From NCBI GenBank assembly GCA_032622095.1, contig CP136067.1, forward strand, positions 73,496,705 to 73,560,704: a stretch of 64,000 nucleotides of DNA. The letters run 5' to 3'. This document shows positions 46,426 through 57,091 of this stretch, one piece after another. Origin of the DNA: Siphonodentalium dalli (taxonomy: Eukaryota; Mollusca; Scaphopoda; Gadilida; Siphonodentaliidae). Within the stretch, counting starts at the first letter, position 1; each line of letters begins with the position of its first letter. The notes under the pieces were generated by a model. It did no database searches. It was not told the DNA's origin and saw only the letters and a list, made by a program, of their open reading frames with translations. A program made the translations under genes and the position numbers.

Positions 46426-47247
46426 ATGAGCACCAGACCTGTTAACCTCACAAAATATTTTCCGGGAGATTGGTCACGATTTTCCGTGAAATCGTGGTCA
46501 TCATCCGGGAGATTTAAAAAAAATTTATTCCTTTTGCATTTTCATAATTTTGACAACAAAAATAAAAATAATATGATCAGCTATAACACATATTAACAGG
46601 CAAATTAACAAGTATTCTTAAGAAAAACATTTACTGTGTAGTTTTTACTTTTATCGTCTAATTTATAGAGGAAATATCGTAAGCTACCGGATTACGTATA
46701 TCAATATTAAACTGTAAACTATTTTCGATTTGATTTATATCTCGCGAGATTTCAAATGTCACATTAAAAAGTACAACTCAGGAACGGATTCCGAAAGTTT
46801 AAAGCCAGAACATATATGTGCTTCTTTTGAATTTTATCAGACCAATAAACTTTAATGGTAGTTTCAAATAACCTCAGGGCTTATCTCTAGTGGGTTGCCA
46901 ATTGAGAACAGGTCACCTTTGTTCTGTATGGTGATCCTGTTCAATAGAACTTAGAAGGTGTTTGTTGTTTTATTGTCCTGTGCCCCTGCTGTGCGAACAA
47001 TGTTGATTTTATGACCCCAGATTAATCATGGGTGTTAATTGATACAATGATGTTGCAATCCAATATCAGGGATGTGTTGATAGCCTGTCTACTGGTCAAA
47101 TAGATAAAATAAAGAGATTATTTTTTGTGATTTTCTACAGTAGCTGAATCCGGGAGATTGTCATGCCTGTCCGGGAGTGCGGGAGATCGTGCTCAAATCC
47201 GGGAGTCTCCCGCACAATCCGGGAGGGTTAACAGGTCTGATGAGCAC
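46426..47247. mobile_element. hAT-like element, perfect 8-bp target duplication
   Basis: ATGAGCAC at 46426-46433 and 47240-47247 flank an 806-bp element (46434-47239) with 14-bp perfect ends CAGACCTGTTAACC / GGTTAACAGGTCTG. Subterminal CCGGGAG occurs twice on the left (46461, 46506) and at least four times on the right (47151-47226), in the style of transposase-binding subterminal repeats of hAT elements. No transposase frame. Confidence 0.85.
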
Positions 47248-47463
47248 TGGAGCACCCATGCGACAAAACCCATGTGCAATTTCCACTCACATGAGCGGTG
47301 TCAAGGGGTGTGGTTTTGCGGTCTGCCAAGGATTATTTCCACCCCCAGAAAAACATTTGTAAACGTCTCATTCATTTATTGATATTTATCAGATTTATCA
47401 TCTGTATCCATGTAATTTCTCCTTGTATATTATAAAATAGTTTTTAGTCTGTTAATAGACTCA

Positions 47464-47533
47464 CTACTGGACATTCGTAAACTAAATGGACTCAGGCTAT
47501 GCCCTCGACCATCTAGTTCACGAATGTCCAGTA
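47464..47533. repeat. fold-back repeat
   Basis: TACTGGACATTCGTAAACTA-AATGG and CCATCTAGTTCACGAATGTC-CAGTA are inverted arms of about 25 bp (2 mismatches) around a 20-nt loop. Confidence 0.7.
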
Positions 47534-48324
47534 GCTTGTCATTAACCCTGACTTAATTTACACCTGTCAGTGAGGTCTCTGTGATTTCTATTGTGGTTTA
47601 GTTGATCCTGAATGTGCTGTGTTATTGATTCTTACCAGTCATTTATCATGTGAATAGGTGAGAGGATTATTGATGTTGGGATGGAACGGCCACTGACTTG
47701 TGAATTAAAGGTCACTGACTTGTGATTTGATGAATTAGAATGATGCCTCAAACCTGGAATCGATATTGTAATTGTGTTACCTTTTTGAAATTGATGTGAC
47801 CACATGTTAAAGTGGAAGACATGTTTAATATCTATGGTTTATGCAAATATAAATGGGCATTCTTTAATGGAAGCATACTACCTTATTGGCCCAAAAGCTA
47901 CAGTACTCAGGTTAAATGTCAGGGTCAAGAATTTCAGTCCAACAGAGGAGACAGTGTTTAATGTGGAAGATATGTTTATCTTTACATTTGAATATTGTTA
48001 ATCTTGAATTTCCACCAAGCATAGCTGGCAGGCAGTAGATTTGAATAGCCTGGAAACATAAATTAGAAGGGTTGTGACAATTGATACATTCCCAAGATAA
48101 CTTTCTGTATCATGAAATTCAACCAATGCGGGAATCACAACATCCCGCTTTGCAACTTCAACTTGATTCTTGCATTTGTGGTGGGGGCATTTCACACCCA
48201 GCTTTGCATGGTTAAAATTTTCAATAATTGAAGCCTTCATGTCTGACACATAAGTTGGAATTTTTAGACCAGAAAGAATTTGACATTCTTATATTAAAGT
48301 GTGATCCAGAGGGACCTTTTCTGC
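47534..48324. other. unassigned intronic DNA
   Basis: GGTCACTGACTTGTGA is partly duplicated near 47690-47730. No gene supported; frames at 47804-48001 and 47998-48249 lack context. Confidence 0.3.
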
Positions 48325-48578
48325 AATGGAGGAATTAGAACACTCTTCGCAAGAAATTTAGCCTCATGGCCTTCGTCAGCTTTATGTATAAGCAGTTGGT
48401 TACATTTTAGGAGGCCATCGTATTAACCACAGCGAGACTATGAATAACCATATTATAAATTCTCTAGCTGTGTTTACGATGTCTTCCAGGCTCCTAAAAT
48501 GTAACCAACTTCTTTATAATATACATAAAGCTCACAACAGTGAAAATGTCTTGCAAAGAGTATTCTGATACCTCCATT
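48325..48578. mobile_element. fold-back MITE, arms about 105 bp
   Basis: AATGGAGGAATTAGAACACT at the left and its inverse (ending CCTCCATT at 48578) at the right; inner arms share GGTTACATTTTAGGAG / CTCCTAAAATGTAACC and AGCTTTATGTATA / TATACATAAAGCT. The loop spans about 48440-48475. Several mismatches and small indels. No clear target duplication seen. Confidence 0.7.
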
Positions 48579-48593
48579 GTTCATATTATACCC

Positions 48594-49590
48594 CCTTTTT
48601 AGCTCACTTGAGATGAAGTCTCAGGTGGAGTATAGTCATCACTCCTTGTCCTTCGTCCGTCCATCCGACAAATAGTTGCGAAGCCAGGGCCAGCCGTAAC
48701 TCTTTCCCTCCATAGTAATTCTTAAAATAACTTCTCAAGTCTCACCAGGCCTACTAGTATTTAGCTTATATTTGGTATGGAAGGTACTAAAATGAATATA
48801 AAATAATAGACCGCTGATCAAGAGTAGGGGGTTACTTGTTTTAATATTTACCCAATATTTATTATTTTATACCAAGATATCATGGGGTGGGTCCGACTTC
48901 TTATTAGGAAATTGCACTGAAAAAACTGTTTTGATTATTAAGCTTTATGTGATTGGTGTAGTTATTTAAAACCTTTCATTCCTTTTGTCTGTTTTATCCT
49001 ACTGTTTTAACATATAAATTTGAGTATGAACTACTTATAGAATCAGTTCCTGATAACATACACTTTTCAGATTTAAAAATATGTGCTGATGTATGTTATT
49101 GTAATACAATTTTTTGTCATCCAACACATATGGTGAACATAATGTCAACATCTGAATCTCGTACCAGTATCGGGTTTGCTCAAATGGGATTGGTTATTCA
49201 TGAAGGGGCAGACATCTCGGATTTAATACTCTGCTCTCAAATTAATTGAGAATGTGTATGTATGTCAATGTGAACACTTTTATTTCTAAGCTGAGTGTAT
49301 ACAGTTCTAACAACTTATTTTGAAGTAAATTTGACAAGTGCTGACTCTTGTAGGTAGTCTCTGGAGTCCCAGTCTTCTCTGTCTTTACAGTCAGGCGAGA
49401 CAGGGACGCCGGAAGCACCAAAGGCCAGGGGGGGGCAAACCAGTCAGGAGGGCACTTTTCGGGTACCCACTGGACTCCCCTGGGTCAGGGCCAGGGGGGG
49501 GGGGGGGGGGGGGGGGGCAAGTGCCCCTGCATGCCCCCTTCTCCCGCGTCCCTGAGGCAGGCCACTCCACAGTCATTGTCTGTCTTGTTT
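48594..49590 (+). repeat. twin-hairpin family 1 copy, with nested MITE
   Basis: Head TTTTTAGCTCACTTGAGATG-AAGTCTCAGGTGGAG, GTCCTTCGTCCGTCC, one to two body units, right module near 49340 (GTCTCTGGAGTCCCAGTCTT) and tail GCCACTCCACAGTCATTGTC. The tail is split by the MITE 49401-49554. Confidence 0.75.
49401..49554. mobile_element. short MITE, CAGGGACGCC ends
   Basis: CAGGGACGCCGGAAG at the left and CTTCTCCCGCGTCCCTG at the right are inverted with few mismatches. The insertion splits the family 1 tail (TCAGGCGAG ... GCCACTCCACAG). It contains a G-run of about 24 (49494-49517). Related to 53231-53615. The frame 49338-49856 passes through it and is not a gene. Confidence 0.65.
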
Positions 49591-49879
49591 TAAAATGGAG
49601 TGGGGGGGGTATACTGTTTTTGCTTCTGTCCGTGCTTCATGTAAATTTTTGTTTTAGGCCAAAAGTAGAATATTTTAGAGCAGTTTGGCAGAAGGGTGGG
49701 TTGCGATCAACTTGCTGTGGCATTTATTGTACACACAATGCTGACACACCCCTCACCTTTATAGTTTTTAGTATCGATCAGTTGATCGGTTTGGAATTGT
49801 ATATTGACTTCTTTCAAAGCGGACGAAGACAAAACACTCAAAATCTATTCAAATGACAACAAACTTCATCTGTTTGGAA

Positions 49880-50065
49880 AAAGTATAACTTAATCCTTTG
49901 GGACACCCTACATGCCACCTGCCTCATCCGATCATCACCAAATTTCATATAGATCTTTGGAGTGACCTTAGATGGGAGCGAGCCATCTCTTTTTCCCCGA
50001 AATTAATTAAAAACTTGGCCGCCAACAGTATGACTAAATCCTTTGGCACACCCTAAAGGAATCAG
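49880..50065 (+). repeat. twin-hairpin family 3 body fragment
   Basis: AATCCTTTGGGACACCCTAC, ATCCGATCATCACCAAATTT, GAGTGACCTTAGATGGGAGC and CTTGGCCGCCAACAG correspond to the family 3 unit. Confidence 0.65.
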
Positions 50066-50132
50066 AGAGCTATAAAATGTGTTCCAGAGTTGGGGAGCGA
50101 GTGCACTGTGGAATGATAGAGATGAAGGTAAC

Positions 50133-50905
50133 TTAACTGGTTCAGTGCTGAAAGCCCATATTTGGACCCTATGCAAGAGTGCTGGAAGCCCAGATATGGG
50201 CTTTGGCAATGACACTGTCTTGTTTTGTCAACTCTTGTTTAGTTTAATCATTTAAATAGCCTTTGTCAGGTAATATTTCATAAATATTGTTAGATATATA
50301 ATTAAATTGGGACATTGTGAAGTTTGAATGAATGCCGACCAATAAAATTGTCAGAAAAGGTACTTATATCGTGAAAAGTTTGAGAAAAATTACAAATGTT
50401 TTGCCCTAAGGGCGACCGACAACCAAGCTCATAACCATAACCTAATCAGACAGCCAGGCTCATATCGATAACCTACTTTGACAAACAGACAACTAGGCTC
50501 ATAACCATAGCCTAATGAGACATCCAGGCCCATAACCATTGTCTAATGAGACATCCAGACTCATAATCATTGCCTAGTGAGACACCGAGACCCATAACCA
50601 TAGTCTAATGAGACATCAAGGCTCATAACCATAGCCTAATGAGACATCCAGGCCCATGGGCATAGCCTAATGAGACAAACAGACTCATAACCATAGCCTA
50701 TTGAGACATCCAAGCTCATAACCATAGCCTAGTGAGACATCCAGGCTCATAACATAATCACAAATGTATATATATGGGGGTCAAATTTGAGAAAATAGTG
50801 CAAATTATCAACTCCGAGCATAAAATTCAATAATTTTCTGTTTGTTGAAATATATATACGCATTTTAATACGTGTATGTAGGATATTTAGCAGCGAACCA
50901 GTTAA
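50133..50905. mobile_element. TTAA-flanked element 3, with internal minisatellite
   Basis: TTAA (50133-50136), CTGGTTCAGTGCTGAAA, interior, TTTAGCAGCGAACCAG, TTAA (50902-50905). Inverted ends match at about 13 of 16 positions. 765 bp between TTAA sites. Carries a direct repeat GCTGAAAGCCCATATTTGG / GCTGGAAGCCCAGATATGG (50147, 50193) and the minisatellite 50440-50757. Confidence 0.7.
50440..50757 (+). repeat. minisatellite, unit about 31 bp
   Basis: About ten units of GAGACATCCAGGCTCATAAC CATAGCCTAAT with variants. Array confined to TTAA element 3. Confidence 0.85.
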
Positions 50906-51065
50906 GAATGGCCTTAATCACCTGATACATGTGACACGTTATTAAAGGATGAAATCTTATTCATTTGAATTGTATATCATTTCTAAATCAAATAAACTGG
51001 TGAATTAATGGGGGAATGGATTTTTGTGATTGGGAAATTTATTTAACTAGCTGCTGTTGTTCTGG

Positions 51066-51400
51066 GTTTTTATGTTTACCCATACCATAGTATGGTAAAC
51101 ATAATGTCGACGTCCCGATTGACCACTCGTCGTGCGTCCGTCCGTCTGTCTGTCTGTCTGTCCGTAGACACTTTACGCATGGTGCGATAACTCAAATATT
51201 TTCTATCTGATCGGAACTAAATTTTGTATATGATTTTTTCAGACCGAAAAACAGATCAAGTTCGAATATGGGTTTGATCCGAGTTTTTTTTACGGAGTTA
51301 TGGCCCTTTTTCGACTTCGAATTCACACATGCTGTCATAACTCAAACAATTTTTATCTGATCGGAACCAAATTTGGTATGCGAGTTTCAGGACTTGCGCA
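51066..51400 (+). repeat. twin-hairpin family 2 copy with head
   Basis: TTTTTATGTTTACCCATACC-ATAGTATGGTAAACATAATG, GTCCGTCCGTCTGTCTGTC, TAGACACTTTACGCATGGTG and two body units; right end missing. Confidence 0.85.
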
Positions 51401-51560
51401 GGATTGACTTAATACATCATCGGGTTTCAATATGAAGAGAAATTGTTCCTATTAACTTTTGGCAAGGGTGCTATTGGGTATTTTGGGCTGATCTTGTCAC
51501 GATACACTTTTCGATTTAAATATATTTACAAAAGTGGCTTTCTCGCTAAATGTATATAAA

Positions 51561-51723
51561 TATAAGGATTAACTGTCATGTGGACTATTTTGATGGAGAT
51601 GTAACGGTGAGGTAAGTGGACATAACTTGTATGTAAAACCCTTCGGGTTTTACACAAGTTATGTCCACGTACCTCGCCGTTACATCTCCATAAAAACAGT
51701 CCACATGACAGTTAATCCTTATA
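51561..51723. repeat. long palindrome, arms about 80 bp
   Basis: TATAAGGATTAACTGTCATG ... inverted to ... CATGACAGTTAATCCTTATA around the centre AAAACCC-TTC-GGGTTTT (51635-51650). About 93% arm identity, with a 2-nt indel and a few substitutions. Fold-back element or recombination product. Confidence 0.85.
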
Positions 51724-52099
51724 TAACAGCAGGTGACATGATGTAACACTGCATTGGTTTACTGCTAGATTAAAGTACATTGACACTGATAGTGACAAGT
51801 GTTTTTTTGTCCACAGAGGTAATAATCTCATTGATGTCAGCTGATAGATACAATGTCATTGAAGCTTGTAGCTGCACCGGAATCAAGGGGTTTCAATGAC
51901 AATGTGAATAGTTGAACAGTTGTTGTTGATTAATGAATAATGGGGATGTTGTAAACCCATTTTATGCTATATATAATTGGTCTCCCTGCTATTTTACATA
52001 ATCATTTCATTTGATATCATAATAACTGTTACTTGATATTCTTAAGACTTCAAATAGATCGGGCCCGTATTGGAGAGATAGACAAGATAGAACAACATT
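51724..52099. other. unassigned intronic DNA
   Basis: Nothing recognised. The open frame 52033-52230 runs into repeat R5. Confidence 0.3.
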
Positions 52100-52275
52100 A
52101 TGACAGATATATTCTAATATATTGTTTTGCAAAACAAGTCAAATTTCTACCAGTAAATCCCAGGCAAGTTTGGTCAAATTTGGAAGGCGACTTCGTTTTC
52201 GCCTTGCAGACATTCGAGGGCGAAGCTTAGTCCCCGACTTGAAGGCGAGATCTTGGCCCCAGTCTCCTTCTAGCT
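52100..52275 (+). repeat. dispersed repeat R5, copy 2
   Basis: Diverged copy of 41030-41190, with GGCGACTTCGTTTTCGCCTT and AGGCGAGATCTTGGCC. Confidence 0.6.
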
Positions 52276-52289
52276 TGGGGCCTGATTTT

Positions 52290-52773
52290 AGTGCAGTGAT
52301 TCCTACAGACCACATCCCTCATCTGATCATCACCAAACTTTATATGGAACTTTTTATGGAAGCCATACAATTTTTCCGAACTTCATTAACATGGCTACCA
52401 GTGGCCATCTTGGATTTTACTTTTTGTATGACTAAATCCTTTGGCCCACATCAGACTAGAGACTAACTCCCTCATCCGATCATCACCACACTTTTATGTC
52501 GATGTCCGGAGTGTACTGAGAGCCATCTCGGATTTTACTCTTTCTATTAGTATTACTTCATCTTTTGGCACTCCCTACAGCCAAACTTTTTTCATCTGGT
52601 TAATCCCAAACTGTTTATGCACCTTCAGGGTAACCTCTAGTTACTTAAGCATATAACCTGTCCAAGTTCCCTTATTGTCCTATGGACTGTAATATATGGC
52701 ATGATCCCATTTCCAAGTTGACCTATAGTGTCTTTGACACTTTCATTTATGTGCAGGTTTATGATGACACACC
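52290..52773 (+). repeat. twin-hairpin family 3 copy, body and tail
   Basis: ATTCCTACAGACCACATCCC, CATGGCTACCAGTGGCCATC, TTTGTATGACTAAATCCTTT, tail AAGTTGACCTATAGTGTCTT TGACACTTTCAT. Confidence 0.75.
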
Positions 52774-54085
52774 CCTCACCTAATAGGGATGCAGACCAGA
52801 CTGCCAGTTGTGGCCTGGTCCAGTGAAGAGGCAGTCCTGAGTCCGGTCCAGTCCAGCTCTTGGTGGTCCAGTATTCTCGCCTGGACCAGTTCAATCATTT
52901 TAAAATACCTTAAATGGAGGGAAATGTGTTAAATCTTAATTTGGTATACGCGTTTGTGTACAGAAAGCATCCAGTTACTGCCAGGCAAGCTTGCATTAAA
53001 CTATTGAGTGCAAATGCTCCAAGTGTTTCAGCACTCATAACATTTTGTTCTTAGCATTAATTGCCAACTGATATTTTCCGGATAGAACAGGATAGAATGG
53101 TCAATTTTTGACATGCAGGTATGCGTACCGCGGTATCGGTATTTGATTTACAGTTAGATATTGCCAACGATAGGCTAGTATATCGCGATTCTCGACTGAC
53201 ATGTATGACAAGTATATTGATTATAAATGACAGGGGCGCCGGAAGCATCCAAGGGCAGGGGGGCAGAGTCTACAAAAAGGGCACTTTTCCGCAAAAAAGG
53301 GCATTTTCTCCGCAAACTCGGGAAAACAACCATAAATTCATTGTGGCAAAAATCCCTATTTTAAAGGTATTTGTCGGTTTTTATGGCCGTTTTGTGATAA
53401 AATTGACAACAAATTAATATTCCTTGTGAAATTGGTGGTATTTGGACCAAAAAAGTCACATTTTGCTATAAAAACACGAGATTTTAAAATACACAAAAAG
53501 CATTTTCTGTCTCCAGAAAAAGGGCAAGTCCTGCCCCCGCTCGCCCCCCTTGGTCAAGAGCAGGGGGGGGCAGCTGCCCCCTCTGCCCCCCCCCCCCCCT
53601 CTTCCGGCGCCCCTGGTAAATGAGGGTTATTTAACATGGTATTGATGGTAATTCGCTATCTTGTCTGATGTCAATCATTGTCATCAGCAATATGCATACC
53701 CAATGTGTCAGATATAGGCCAAAAAGTCAAGAACATGGCGGTTTTGTAATTTTAGACATTGTCATTTCAGAGATCAAATGTTATACGGAATATTACTGTA
53801 AAATGCTTGAAAAGAGCTCATGAATATTTAATGTGTTTGTTTCATGAATGATCATTATTTTTGTCCTGGATGCAAGCTGTAAAGTTTTAGAGATGATGTC
53901 TGTTTAATATACGCATGTTAGAAAGTGCATGTCCATCAAAATGTCTTACCTCTAAAGTTTAACTCCAGTAGGGCCAGTACTTCAATAGGCTGGCATACAT
54001 CTATAAAGTTCACAAGCTGGTAAAATACTGGACCACCATGGATGGACCGTTTTGTTTTGGTCCGGTCCGCATCCCTACCTCACCT
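52774..54085. mobile_element. hAT-like element with nested MITE
   Basis: CCTCACCT at 52774-52781 and 54078-54085 flank the element. Ends are TAGGGATGCAGACC (52784) and GGTCCGCATCCCTA (to 54077), with two extra A before the left end. The related site near 49750 (ACACCCCTCACCTTTATAG) lacks it. Subterminal GGTCC(G/A)GTCC motifs lie at both ends. No transposase frame found. Interrupted by 53231-53615. Confidence 0.8.
53223..53623. mobile_element. nested MITE, CAGGGGCGCC ends
   Basis: ATAAATGA (53223-53230) and GTAAATGA (53616-53623) flank a 385-bp element with 15-bp perfect ends CAGGGGCGCCGGAAG / CTTCCGGCGCCCCTG. An 8-bp duplication with one change fits hAT. The right half is C- and G-run rich. 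Frames at 53121-53417 and 53426-53623 are by-products. Confidence 0.85.
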
Positions 54086-56149
54086 GTATACTTTTTACTA
54101 TCGATCAGTTAATTGGTTGAAAATATTAACATTTTCCTTCCATCCCATTGACACATGCAATGACTCAATTATTTCTAATCTGATCATCCTCATATTCTAG
54201 CTGTATATTTATCATGGCACATTCTTCAGCTGTATGGATTTTAGTATTGATTGATTAATTAGTTTTGAGACATTAACTCTTTGCATCCAACCAGAGACAC
54301 ATCCTATCAATAACTCAGAAGTGATTTATTATCGGAAGTCATTTCCTATTTTGAATACCAATCCTTCATTAGATCAATTTATTCTAATGACGAGCAATCA
54401 GAGCCATTGGAACACATTAAGTTTATATTTCTACCAGATATAGAGTGCTTTGCCATTATCCCCATTTTTCGACTGAGAATTTTTCACAACATCCAGAATT
54501 TTATCCGAGCTTCTATTCCTTAAAATTTTTATTTTTTTTTAACAAATACTTTAATATGGCTACCCTTCATGTAGCCCAATTGCACTGTGGGGGTATCTTT
54601 AGTCCCACTGGGACAGTCCCACCTCTAATTTGTCATCCTGATTGAATATTAGCAGATGTCAATGTTTCCCTAACATTTACGAGAAAAAGAATTTTATTTT
54701 TAAAATAGTGAAGAAAAAGTTTAAATGTGAAATGAATATGGCATTTGTTATTAATATAAAAACTAACTTTGAAAGAGTTTCAATTTTTGCTGCCTTAATT
54801 GATGACACATAACTTTGCTTTGGCATGTTATGTGCGTTAAGATATCTTTACTTATTTAAATGATAAAATTCCTTGTTGACACGAACATTGTCTCGATGAC
54901 CTGATGATAATATAAGAATTTAATGAATTCAACCACTTAGAATAAGAGCTGTGATTGATAAGTCATACACAGTGGGATAGTGCCCATATTGATTCAGTAC
55001 ACAAAGGCCGAGCCGATATCATGACTGTGCTAACATGCCATGGATTCCCCGGAAAATCAAAAATAGCCTTGGTTAATCAATCTGTATGACATCATTGGGA
55101 GCCAGTGAAAAGTAAGCATGTGATTGATCGAGTATTGATCCTACTCTAAACACTGCAGTATGTATAGCAGAGTAAATATAGAAGATACAAATCATGACCA
55201 GCTATGATGATGTATCGCTCTTATTCACTGCTTGAAAGACTCTTTATGCCCTGTGATAGTTCTGTCATTGAAATTACATCTATTCACCTGGATTCACTGT
55301 TTCCCAGGTTGTGGTGATTTATGGCCACAAATTTTCTTTCACTTGGGAGTATTTATAAATTATCCTCTGCTTGTGTTGTGTTGTTATGCGTTGACAACTT
55401 GACATGAGTGGTACGTGTTCATTCACTAGGAACATTTAATAGTGACGTAAGGAGACTTGAATCTCAAACAGTTTCGTTTATTCGTTTAAGTGGATTCTGC
55501 ATAATTTGGATGCCAGTCTAAATGTCAAGTGACTAAGGTGATAGGATTGTGTTTTACTGGTTAAAACTGTAGCCAAGCCATCAGTTGTTATTGCTACAAT
55601 AACTAACTGTTTATGTATAGGAAGTACAGAATGAAACTGCTTGCAGGTAAGGCTAGGCATATTTTGATTGTCCTCTCACTCAAAGTTAGCTGGCAGTTTT
55701 AAGCGAATACTGGATAATTATTTATAAAATCAGGGGGAAATTTCAGTTTCATTCTCAATAGTTGTCATTGACTCATTGAGATTTGAGCCATTCCTAGGCC
55801 ATATCATGACTTAAGTTTTGGTGAATGAAAAATCACTCCACTTACACATAAAAACCACCTACTGCATAAGCAACTGACAAACTTGCCCTGGTACGGACAC
55901 TAACTCTTTGCATGGATCACAAATATGAGACAATTGGAAATGAACCAGCTTCAACATCATCACTAGACATATCCCCCAACATTATTATAGTGCTAAAATA
56001 AGTAGGCTTGTTCTGACTTTCTGCTGAACAACGGGCATAACCACTTAACAAACAAAAATTGTTGTACCAACCACAACCATAACCGGAAATCTACTCTTAT
56101 TGCCAAACTGAAACAGGATCCAAATACAAATATTCATCTTATTTGAACT
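54086..56149. other. unassigned intronic DNA
   Basis: The first 200 bp resemble sequence following the CCTCACCT site at 49750 (TATCGATCAGTT(A/G)AT(T/C)GGTT). The rest is unrecognised; the open frames are short and unsupported. Confidence 0.35.
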
Positions 56150-56335
56150 TCTTCGGCATGCCCTACAGGCAACATTTTTCATCCGATTGATCCCAAACTT
56201 CATAATGGCTCTCCGGGTTGACCTCTTGTTTTACTTAAACATTTAAACTTTCCGCATTCGTTATCGCTCCATTCACTGTATGACATTATCTCCTCTCCAA
56301 GTTGAGCTACAGTGTCATTGATACTTTCATTTTCT
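56150..56335 (+). repeat. twin-hairpin family 3 tail fragment
   Basis: TCTTCGGCATGCCCTACAGG, ATCCGATTGATCCCAAACTT, GTTGAGCTACAGTGTCATTG ATACTTTCAT; the tail hairpin has one change. Confidence 0.65.
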
Positions 56336-56399
56336 ATTAAAACGTACATGTACTCTCATGAACATTCAGGGATTTGAGTTGAAACATTTGTTTAACCTT

Positions 56400-56690
56400 T
56401 TATACGCCCGTTTGAAAAAATGGCCGTTTTATATGATTGGTCCAGCCGTCCGTCTGTCTGTCCATTTAGCTGTATGTCTGTCGATCCTTCTGTCCATTAG
56501 CAGTTTTGGTTTCGGGATGATAACTTTAGTTTGGGTTATTTAAAATTTGGTATGTGAGTTTTCCAGACAAATTTCAGATCAAGTTCGAATTTGGGTTCGT
56601 CCCGATTATTTTGTACTGACTTGTGGCTCTTTTCGACTTAGAATTTTCAATATTTGAGGTTTCCGGATGATAACTTTAGTTTGGGCAATG
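56400..56690 (+). repeat. degenerate family 2-like copy
   Basis: GTCCGTCTGTCTGTCCATTT, AAAATTTGGTATGTGAGTTT, CAGATCAAGTTCGAATTTGG; a direct repeat CGGGATGATAACTTTAGTTT GG at 56512 and CCGGATGATAACTTTAGTTT GG at 56664. Confidence 0.5.
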
Positions 56691-57091
56691 TCAAATGGCA
56701 ACTACACCTCAATATACAAAAAACAAAATGTATGGTATTCACCACGGGACCACAGATAAACCCAGTCATAACTTACGACAACCAAGTGATAGAGTCAGTT
56801 TCATTGTACATCTACCTGGGACTACAAATCGACTACAAGGGCTCGTTTGAACTCGCGCGTGGTGACCTCATCAAGAAGAGCCTTAAGTCGTTTTTCCACA
56901 TTACAAAAACCTTACCGGCAAAACAATTGCCACAGCATCTCAATATTAAGTTACTGCAAAGCCTAGTCATCCCTATTTTGAAATATAACTGTGAACTCTG
57001 GGGCCCAGATGTTATCAATAAAATATACAACTCATTCCACAGAGCAAAAACCAAAGGTTCCGTCTTCAACATTATGACAGTATTAAATTGA
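56690..57091 (+). pseudogene. LINE reverse transcriptase C-terminal fragment
   Basis: About 130 codons open to a TGA at 57089-57091. Carries the post-palm K-T-x-x-M-x-F and Y-L-G-x-x-I-D signature and the S-x-x-x-P-I-L-x-Y-x-x-E-x-W-G thumb signature of non-LTR retroelements. The upstream polymerase core is missing. The LINE frame then continues in other frames. Confidence 0.8.

Noticed and set aside
49338..49856. 172-codon plus-strand frame with a glycine run
   Set aside because: It runs through a family 1 tail, a MITE and a G-tract; no coherent protein.
50440..50757. Regular repeat array resembling CRISPR spacing
   Set aside because: Units are contiguous without unique spacers, in eukaryotic DNA; it is a minisatellite.
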